From CALGKJ01 sp049322695 (GTDB lineage Bacteria > Bacillota > Clostridia > Lutisporales > Lutisporaceae): a stretch of DNA of 64,000 nt. The DNA lies in the NCBI GenBank assembly GCA_049322695.1, contig JBMORW010000016.1, forward strand, positions 186,001 through 250,000, in the 5' to 3' direction. Positions 57,977-64,000 of this stretch are shown one piece after another (position 1 is the stretch's first letter; the number at the start of each line of letters is the position of its first letter). The position numbers were made by a program, and so were the translations under genes. Under the pieces are notes generated by a model. The model did not search any database. It was given only the letters and a program-made list of their open reading frames with translations, and was not told the origin of the DNA.

Positions 57977-58750
57977 CTTGGCCAATTCCATAGAACTAAC
58001 GGCGTATTTCAGCAGGTAGTGCATAACAGGCTCACCGGTTAATTTTTTGAAACGGGTTTGAAGACTGGTATGGTTTGTATTAAACCTTTTACACAGAGTC
58101 TCAATAGTGATTTTTTCATGGTAGTTAGTATTTAAATATAGAATAACAGCATCAACGATTTCATCTCTACCCTTGAGTATATGCAATAAGCCTGGTTCAT
58201 AATTCGTATACAGCTGAACTACTTTAAAAAGCAGCTCGATGAAATATGATCTCGCCATACAAGACCAGTATCTGTGGTCTTGTTCAGAGATTTCACCAGC
58301 AAATGCATTGCAAAGCTGAGTAAGGAGCAGCAAATTACTGTCTGTCAGCTGCATAATGCCTTTATAAGTCTCGTGCCTTTCGAGGAAAGCATTAAAAAGA
58401 TGAACGTCTTGACGTGTAGTAACTGAAGCCTCAAATGAGGGTTTTCGGATTATGCTATAATTAAGCTGATGGTTGATATAATGCGGATGAAAATGGATAA
58501 CAGACACATTGGCTTGAAGATTCTCCTCAACAGTCACTATTTCGGTTTCATTAAGGCAAAGCAGGGATGGAGCTATCACAACACAGCGTTTGTCATTGAT
58601 ACTCAAAATGGCATTTCCTTTTATCAGTATTATTAGTTTTAGGCATCCGTTTATAAAATGCAGGTCAGCAGCATCCTTTTCAAGCTCAGCTGATACAGCT
58701 ATTGAATCTGCTCTATGGAATTGTCTGACGACTGTCATAGGCTCGTTCAT
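57938..58750 (-). CDS. AraC-type regulator, truncated: one HTH plus foreign C-terminus
   Basis: 270 residues. Cupin-like N-terminal sensor (HFINGCLKLIILIKGNAILS, APSLLCLNETEIVTVEENLQ) and the first helix-turn-helix EKITIETLCKRFNTNHTSLQTRFKKLTGEPVMHYL (in parts) are present. The second HTH, needed for normal AraC binding, is lost and replaced by AVSSMELAKDYLHQKTYPMTK, which matches an HD-domain gene. ATG 58750 is favoured by GGAGGA just upstream. Probably non-functional as a regulator or with altered binding. Confidence 0.75.
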   Translation of the reverse strand: MNEPMTVVRQFHRADSIAVSAELEKDAADLHFINGCLKLIILIKGNAILSINDKRCVVIAPSLLCLNETEIVTVEENLQANVSVIHFHPHYINHQLNYSIIRKPSFEASVTTRQDVHLFNAFLERHETYKGIMQLTDSNLLLLTQLCNAFAGEISEQDHRYWSCMARSYFIELLFKVVQLYTNYEPGLLHILKGRDEIVDAVILYLNTNYHEKITIETLCKRFNTNHTSLQTRFKKLTGEPVMHYLLKYAVSSMELAKDYLHQKTYPMTK

Positions 58751-58862
58751 TGTGATTCCTCCATTTAGTGTTTTTTTCATTATAATGCTTTTATCAAGGC
58801 ATATAAAGGATAAAAATTAGCAGAAGCAAAAGGGGCAGCTCTTTTGCTTCTAAATGAACATA

Positions 58863-59426
58863 TCAGCGATTATGTTTTTCTTCTGCAGCTTCTGCCTCTG
58901 CTTTAGTTTCATGGACAGTAGCGAAGGGATGCTGAGGCGGAGCATAGATAGAGTACAGCTTTAGGGGTTTTCTTCCTGTATTAATCAAATTATGCCATTT
59001 ACCTGCAGGTATTATGATTGCAAAGTCATCATATACCTTTTCCTGAAAATGCAACCTGTCTTTTTTGTCACCCATCTTAACAAGTCCTTGACCCTCTTCG
59101 ATGCGTATGAATTGGTCTAAATGCGGATGTACTTCCAAGCCTATATCTTCTCCTACATTGATACTCATTAAAGTAAGCTGCAAATGCCTTCCTGTCCATA
59201 GGGCAGTTCTGAAGGTATCGTTGTGTTTGGCAGCCTTTTCTATATCAATTACAAATGGCTGAGGTCCATAATCCTTTAGCTTTATCGCAGCTTCATATTC
59301 CATGTTTTCTGTATAAGGATAATAATGATGTTCAAAATGGCTTGCACAATAAGGGCAAGGATGCATTTTGCAGGTATTATACGTTGATGCATAATTATAA
59401 AAAGGACACGGATAGATTTTGTTCAC
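58863..59426 (-). CDS. Cupin-domain protein with Cys/His-rich N-terminus
   Basis: 187 residues from GTG 59426 (ribosome site AAGGAG, 9 bp before). The first ~40 residues hold CPFYNYASTYNTCKMHPCPY and CASHFEHHYYPY, a cluster of five Cys and three His likely to bind metal. The cupin follows with VEHPHLDQFIRIEEG-like motif (HPHLDQFIRIEEGQG, the metal His-x-His-x4-E) and PAGKWHNLINTG. Homologues with this end are known in Clostridia as proteins of unknown role. Orientation is opposite to most neighbours. Confidence 0.75.
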   Translation of the reverse strand: MNKIYPCPFYNYASTYNTCKMHPCPYCASHFEHHYYPYTENMEYEAAIKLKDYGPQPFVIDIEKAAKHNDTFRTALWTGRHLQLTLMSINVGEDIGLEVHPHLDQFIRIEEGQGLVKMGDKKDRLHFQEKVYDDFAIIIPAGKWHNLINTGRKPLKLYSIYAPPQHPFATVHETKAEAEAAEEKHNR

Positions 59427-59444
59427 TTTATTCAACTCCTTCAA

Positions 59445-59853
59445 AGGCTTATAAAATCATATTATGCCGGAAGCTTAAAATAGGTGAGCCTTATAATAAT
59501 TAGTCAATCTTTATAGTGGGTGCTTAAAGAAAAAATATGAAATGCCTAATAGCAGATGCTTGAGAGATTCCTGTGGAAGGGCACTGTTCCCAAGCTCATA
59601 GCAGGGATAGAGCAAATGAACTATGCCGCAAAAAGTGGTTTAGCGGAGAACTGTATGCAGCTGCGGAGTTGTGGCTGAACATGTGCGAATGGAATAATAC
59701 ATTATCTTATTGTCTCTAAAAGCTGGAACTTTATAGTGCTGTATTTCGTCGATAATATAGTATTGGAAAAAGCTTCCTATGTTCTGCATTATTGCTTAAT
59801 ATTGTTTAAAAAAGTTAGAGACTAACTGAAACTTTGAAATAGGGGGAAGTAAA
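59445..59853. other. 409-bp region without an identifiable gene
   Basis: No intact gene. An open stretch at about 59590-59690 reads GTVPKLIAGIEQMNYAAKSG and then stops repeatedly, perhaps remains of a gene. Ribosome site GGGGGAAG at 59842 belongs to the next gene. Confidence 0.4.
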
Positions 59854-60729
59854 TTGAAAAAAAGATTACTGTTATTGTTGATTATTTTTATCACTGTAAA
59901 TCTGAGTTCATGCACTATTGGAAGCTCGGGAGTAAGATTTACGAAAGACAGCTATCCCAGAGTTGACGGGTCAACCGCAACTATACCCTTATCAGAGGCA
60001 GCTGCTTCAAAGCTTCTGTCATTATCTCAGGATGAGGTGAAGAAATTTATAAAGCACAACAGGACACATCAGGCATATGTCAACCTTATTGACGGTAAGG
60101 CAGATATCATATTTGTTACTGAACCGTCTGCCGATGAGCTTGAGCTTGCTAAGAAGGCAGGAATAGAGCTTGAGGTAGTACCTGTTGTCAAGGAAGCCTT
60201 TGTTTTCTTAGTAAACAAAAACAACCCCGTTGATACTATCTCCTCTTCACAGATACAGGAAATATATACCGGAAAAATAATAAACTGGAAGGAACTGGGC
60301 GGAAAGGACATGCCAATAATTGCATATCAAAGACCGGATAATTCAGGCAGCCAAACCAACATGCTGAGCAAAGTGATGAAGGGTATGCCAATAATGGAAG
60401 CGCCAAAAGCACTTAAACCTGCCGAAATGGGAGGTTTGATAGAAGCTATTGCTTCATATGATAATTCGGAAAATGCCATAGGGTATTCAGTATACTATTT
60501 TGCCAATTCTATGTATATACGTGAAACAATCAAATTCGTTAAGATAAACGGCGTAGAACCAAGCAACGAAACAATCAAAACCGATAAATATCCTTACACA
60601 AGTGCTTATTATGCCGTATTGAAAAAGACAGAGCCAAGCGACTCAAATGCAAGAAAGCTGTTGGACTGGATATTGTCTGACAATGGACAGAAGATTGCTG
60701 AGGAAGCAGGCTATGTCCCATTAAGGTAA
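59854..60729 (+). CDS. PstS-like phosphate-type solute-binding lipoprotein
   Basis: 291 residues from TTG 59854 (GGGGGA upstream). Signal LLLLLIIFITVNLSSCTIG gives lipobox SSC. The periplasmic-binding fold is clear: YPRVDGSTATIPLSEAAASK, VNLIDGKADIIFVTEPSAD, SQIQEIYTGKIINWKELGGKD, QRPDNSGSQTNML and NAIGYSVYYFANSMY. It is of the PBP-like PstS type, but no permease or ATPase is adjacent. Role may be binding or signalling rather than import. Confidence 0.85.
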   Translation: MKKRLLLLLIIFITVNLSSCTIGSSGVRFTKDSYPRVDGSTATIPLSEAAASKLLSLSQDEVKKFIKHNRTHQAYVNLIDGKADIIFVTEPSADELELAKKAGIELEVVPVVKEAFVFLVNKNNPVDTISSSQIQEIYTGKIINWKELGGKDMPIIAYQRPDNSGSQTNMLSKVMKGMPIMEAPKALKPAEMGGLIEAIASYDNSENAIGYSVYYFANSMYIRETIKFVKINGVEPSNETIKTDKYPYTSAYYAVLKKTEPSDSNARKLLDWILSDNGQKIAEEAGYVPLR

Positions 60730-60738
60730 GGTGAGACT

Positions 60739-62211
60739 ATGAGAAGGCTGATAATACTGTTGCTGATTGCAGCCATGCTTGTAAATTTATCCGGCTGTGA
60801 AAAGAAGAGCTCTGATACTGCTGATACAAAGGCAAAGGCAGAAAATATCATAATAAAGCCCACTATACCTTATAGTGAAAGATTATTCATATACAACAAC
60901 GGTCTGGAAATAGAATACAAGCAACTGGATACAGAAGATGAAAGTTTCGTTAGAAGCCATACCTATTATCCTGTAATATCCGGTTTAAAGAACAAGACTG
61001 TGCAGAATAAGCTTAATACGGAGATACCTGCCGTACTTAAAGAAATGCTGACAGAGCTTCAGGTGAAGTACCCGGAGGGGCAGGAACCAATTAAAAAATA
61101 CGAGCATAAAAGTACCTATGCACATATTTCCTATAATCATAACAATGTTTTGTTCATTATTTATAATGCCAATATTAATGCTGTTTTTGATAAAGGAAAT
61201 CATACTCCCATATATAGCTGCAAGGGCATTGGTTATGATCTGAACACAGGGTATAAAATAGAGCTTTCAGACCTGTTCAAACCGGGAATTGACTACAAAA
61301 GCAAAATAAACGCCTATATAAGTCAGTATATAATAGAAAACAATTTTGACGATTACTCAAGTGAGATGATGACAAAGCCATTTCAGGGAATAAGAGAGAA
61401 CCAGAGCTTTTCTTTGGCTTTTGAAGGATTAATGATAATATTGGATGAGAAAAATGATGAGTTTGCATACAATGGCTATACGAATACTATAATGATTCCT
61501 TTGGAACACTTCGGCGACGATTTATATATATTCGACAGGTATTATGATGAAGGAACCAATATATATGAAAAGAGCAAACTTACTAAAAAGCTGTTTCCCA
61601 ACAAGATAAAATTTATTCCCAAAGATAATACTGAACAGGGTAGTGAAAAGTGGCATGTCAGTATTATGAAAGGAGATTTTATCAATATTCCTGATAAATC
61701 AGTGGAAGAAAAAATAGCCGGAATGCTAGAGACCACATTTGATACAGAAGAGTTCATAAAGGAAGCAGAAGAATTTGTTTCAAAAAATAAAGATGTCGGT
61801 TACTATGGAGGCTTTATTCATAACATAGAAGTGCCCATCAATGCAGGAGGGTATCTCAGTGTTTTTTCCTTGGATGAAATATATCGCCGGGACAGCCATA
61901 AACAACATATTAAGGTTTTTAACTATGATTTTAATCGCAGTAGAGAAATGAAGTTTAGGGATTTATTTATAAATGACATAAACTTGGAAGCAATAATTAA
62001 AACACATATAATGGAAATGAATCTCCCTGTATCAAATGAAACGATTGATGAAGAAATAAAGAAGATAATAGACTCTAATGAATTTTACTTCAGTGAATAT
62101 GATGTGCGCTTTCATTTCAGCCCTGAAGGAGTAAAACTGGATCCATACCAGGAATGGATTTGGATGAACTTTGATAAATTTGGATTGGAAAATATCAGCA
62201 TTTTTAATTAA
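60739..62211 (+). CDS. Lipoprotein with DUF3298/RsiV-like domains
   Basis: 490 residues. Lipoprotein signal LIILLLIAAMLVNLSGCEKK with lipobox. Two related halves, each with a C-terminal DUF3298-like motif: GYDLNTGYKIELSDLFKPG (near residue 170) with NQSFSLAFEGLMIILDEKN, and FNYDFNRSREMKFRDLFIND in the second half with FHFSPEGVKLDPYQEW. Domain fits PdaC/RsiV-type extracytoplasmic proteins. Starts 9 bp after the binding-protein gene, thus probably one operon. Confidence 0.75.
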   Translation: MRRLIILLLIAAMLVNLSGCEKKSSDTADTKAKAENIIIKPTIPYSERLFIYNNGLEIEYKQLDTEDESFVRSHTYYPVISGLKNKTVQNKLNTEIPAVLKEMLTELQVKYPEGQEPIKKYEHKSTYAHISYNHNNVLFIIYNANINAVFDKGNHTPIYSCKGIGYDLNTGYKIELSDLFKPGIDYKSKINAYISQYIIENNFDDYSSEMMTKPFQGIRENQSFSLAFEGLMIILDEKNDEFAYNGYTNTIMIPLEHFGDDLYIFDRYYDEGTNIYEKSKLTKKLFPNKIKFIPKDNTEQGSEKWHVSIMKGDFINIPDKSVEEKIAGMLETTFDTEEFIKEAEEFVSKNKDVGYYGGFIHNIEVPINAGGYLSVFSLDEIYRRDSHKQHIKVFNYDFNRSREMKFRDLFINDINLEAIIKTHIMEMNLPVSNETIDEEIKKIIDSNEFYFSEYDVRFHFSPEGVKLDPYQEWIWMNFDKFGLENISIFN

Positions 62212-62257
62212 GTTTTATCCTGTGTTTAAACAGCGAGTTAATCAATGCAGAGTATAT

Positions 62258-62300
62258 GCCGGCCATGGTAGATTTGCCCTGGCCGGCTACATTATTTTAT
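62258..62300 (+). terminator. Hairpin terminator after the lipoprotein operon
   Basis: GCCGGCCA (62258-62265) pairs with TGGCCGGC (62280-62287), followed by TACATTATTTTAT. The T-tract is broken. Confidence 0.6.
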
Positions 62301-62434
62301 CTATGCTTCTTCTGAATAAGGGTATAATATATTGGCTGTTACAGACACTAAAAAAGCTAAGAGATTGCTTATAATGCATAGATTTTTTACCTGTAATGAG
62401 TTAAAAAACAATAATAATAAAAAGAGGCGATATT

Positions 62435-63910
62435 ATGGCAAAACAAGAAATAATAGTTAAGACCGGATGGAATTTAGATAACAGCTATGCTCAACTGCCT
62501 GAAGTATTTTACTCAAGGGTTAATCCTACTCCCGTTCGTTTACCGAAGCTAGTAGTTCTTAACGCTTCATTAGCAGCATCATTGGGATTGAATGCTGAAG
62601 AGCTTCAGAATGACAGCGGCATAACACAGCTTGCAGGCAACAGTATTCCGGAAGGTTCAGTTCCTATTGCCCAGGCATATGCAGGTCATCAGTTCGGACA
62701 TTTTACAATGCTTGGTGATGGAAGAGCTCTGCTGCTTGGTGAGCAGATTACTCCGGAAGGTGAAAGGTACGATATTCAGCTGAAGGGCTCAGGTAGAACA
62801 CCTTACTCCCGTGGGGGAGATGGAAGGGCTGCACTGGGACCCATGCTCAGGGAATATATCATCAGTGAAGCAATGTATTTTCTCGGTATTCCTACTACCC
62901 GCAGCCTTTCCGTAGTAACAACAGGCGAATCGGTATACCGTGAAACTGAACTGCCTGGTGCCATACTGACACGCATAGCTGCCAGTCATATACGTGTGGG
63001 AACCTTTCAGTATGCATCGCAGTGGGGTACACTTGATGAACTGAAGGTGCTGGCTGACTATACACTAAGAAGACATTTTCCTTATATTGATGCTGATGAG
63101 AACAGATATCTGCAGTTACTGCAGGAAGTCAGCAAGCGTCAGGCTGCTTTGATTGCAAAATGGCAGCTGGTTGGTTTTATACATGGAGTAATGAATACGG
63201 ACAACATGACCATCAGCGGCGAAACCATTGATTATGGTCCTTGTGCTTTCATGGATAAATATGATCCTGCGACAGTATTCAGTTCTATTGATACACGTGG
63301 ACGCTATGCATATGGCAACCAGCCGCAAATTGCAGCCTGGAATCTCGCAAGGCTGGCTGAAGCACTGCTGCCTTTGCTGCATCAAGAGGAGGAAAAAGCT
63401 GTCATGCTGGCACAGGATGTTATTACAGATTTCTCAGAGCTGTTTCACAGGAACTGGCTTGTAGGAATGAGGGCAAAGCTTGGAATAATTGATGAGGATA
63501 ACGAGGATGAAGCACTTATAAACAGTCTCCTAGACATAATGCATAAGCATGGAGCAGACTACACAAACACATTTTTAGCACTAACCTTTGACAGACCTGA
63601 GGATAGTCCTGTGTATGGTAAAGAGGACTTTGATAAGTGGCATAAAAGCTGGCAGGCAAGACTGATTAGGCAACAGCACTCTAGAGATGTATCACTGGAG
63701 CTTATGAAGAAGTCCAATCCGGCAGTAATCCCGCGTAATCACAGGGTGGAAGAGGCATTGGAAGCTGCAGTGGAGCATGGAGACTATAGTGTGATGAGGA
63801 GACTGCTAAATGCTCTTACAAAGCCTTATGAATATACACCCGAGCAGGCTGTATATAAAAAGCCGCCAGAGCCCACAGCCTGTCCCTATCGAACCTTTTG
63901 CGGCACCTGA
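62435..63910 (+). CDS. selO: SelO/YdiU-family protein AMP-transferase
   Basis: 491 residues. It transfers AMP from ATP to Ser, Thr or Tyr of proteins in a pseudokinase-fold active site. Motifs present: AQAYAGHQFGHFTMLGDGRALLLGE, IQLKGSGRTPYSRGGDGRAALGPMLREYI (with the ATP-binding K and RDG-like GDGRA), HGVMNTDNMTISGETIDYGPCAFMD (the GVMNTDN catalytic loop). The C-terminus CPYRTFCGT ends in Cys-Gly-Thr in place of selenocysteine. GAGGCGA precedes the ATG. The frame closes inside the window with full length. Confidence 0.93.
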   Translation: MAKQEIIVKTGWNLDNSYAQLPEVFYSRVNPTPVRLPKLVVLNASLAASLGLNAEELQNDSGITQLAGNSIPEGSVPIAQAYAGHQFGHFTMLGDGRALLLGEQITPEGERYDIQLKGSGRTPYSRGGDGRAALGPMLREYIISEAMYFLGIPTTRSLSVVTTGESVYRETELPGAILTRIAASHIRVGTFQYASQWGTLDELKVLADYTLRRHFPYIDADENRYLQLLQEVSKRQAALIAKWQLVGFIHGVMNTDNMTISGETIDYGPCAFMDKYDPATVFSSIDTRGRYAYGNQPQIAAWNLARLAEALLPLLHQEEEKAVMLAQDVITDFSELFHRNWLVGMRAKLGIIDEDNEDEALINSLLDIMHKHGADYTNTFLALTFDRPEDSPVYGKEDFDKWHKSWQARLIRQQHSRDVSLELMKKSNPAVIPRNHRVEEALEAAVEHGDYSVMRRLLNALTKPYEYTPEQAVYKKPPEPTACPYRTFCGT

Positions 63911-63983
63911 TAGGATACTGTGTTAAGAGGATATTCGGATAAGAGACTTATATATATGAATATTCAACAGCACAAATTAATCC

Positions 63984-64000
63984 CCCGGAACTTATCCGGG
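63984..64000 (+). terminator. Hairpin at the window end, probable terminator of selO
   Basis: CCCGGA (63984-63989) pairs with TCCGGG (63995-64000), 5-nt loop. The following T-tract would lie outside the window. Confidence 0.5.

Noticed and set aside
57960..57980. Programmed frameshift at the AraC-HD junction
   Set aside because: The phase of the A-run (CAA AAA ACG) does not allow re-pairing of both tRNAs.
57655..57993. 112-codon plus-strand frame
   Set aside because: Antisense of the HD fragment with no ribosome site; Ser-rich shadow.
62171..62374. Small frame after the DUF3298 lipoprotein
   Set aside because: Overlaps the previous gene end, has no ribosome site, and spans a terminator hairpin.
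1..64000. CRISPR arrays, tRNA or rRNA genes, complete IS elements
   Set aside because: No regularly spaced repeats, no tRNA cloverleaf with TTCGA arm in context, and no transposase gene was found.

Overview
The window reads as a chromosome segment of an anaerobic, endospore-forming, low-GC Firmicute of the class Clostridia. The support is a GerA-type germinant receptor operon, a CIRCE-controlled small heat-shock gene, many 4Fe-4S and radical-SAM proteins, strong AGGAGG ribosome sites and several TTG starts. No rRNA or tRNA is present, so genus and species cannot be fixed.

Positions 1 to about 23.7 kb are the right part of a siphovirus-type prophage, all on the plus strand and in canonical order. 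It runs: amidoligase (cut by the window edge), gamma-glutamylcyclotransferase, a small DUF5049-like protein, large terminase, HK97 portal, ClpP-type prohead protease, HK97 capsid, head fiber, four head-tail joining proteins, major tail protein, tail chaperone with a -1 frameshift extension, tape measure, distal tail, Gp37-like tail protein, two tail/appendage proteins, holin, an unknown structural-type protein and an amidase endolysin. The endolysin's SPOR wall-binding tail has been knocked out of frame. A SHOCT-like small protein and three consecutive serine-recombinase genes close the element.

From 23.8 to 31.8 kb are host genes: hsp20 with CIRCE, a gerA/B/C-type germination operon, a HAD nucleotidase plus YczE-like membrane protein divergent from a Crp/Fnr regulator, and a VanY-like D,D-carboxypeptidase. 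From 32 to 41 kb are a PLP decarboxylase, a NapH-like iron-sulfur membrane protein, a SAM methyltransferase, a radical SAM protein, an off-cluster RsmH homologue, a PadR plus HAAS-type membrane pair and a DUF2089 group. Decayed genes and short repeats lie between them.

From 41 to 51.4 kb are a Tet(M)-like GTPase fused to a NYN/YacP nuclease domain, a PQQ-type sugar dehydrogenase, a PadR-controlled operon with a carotenoid-desaturase-like oxidoreductase, an AraC regulator, a stalk-domain secreted protein whose ribosome site lies in a hairpin, and a broken lipoprotein gene. From 51.7 kb to the end are a Dus enzyme, a two-part permease ending in a ferredoxin domain beside a Crp regulator, a MarR regulator sharing an operator-like motif with an ArsA/Get3-like ATPase operon, an AraC gene fused by deletion to an HD-domain remnant, a cupin, two lipoproteins and selO.

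The prophage genes work together as a virion-assembly and lysis programme. The best candidate for an undescribed host system is 53.4-57.4 kb: two regulators with their own operators, a split membrane permease with a ferredoxin tail, and an ArsA-family ATPase with a crystallin-like C-terminus plus a 69-residue partner.
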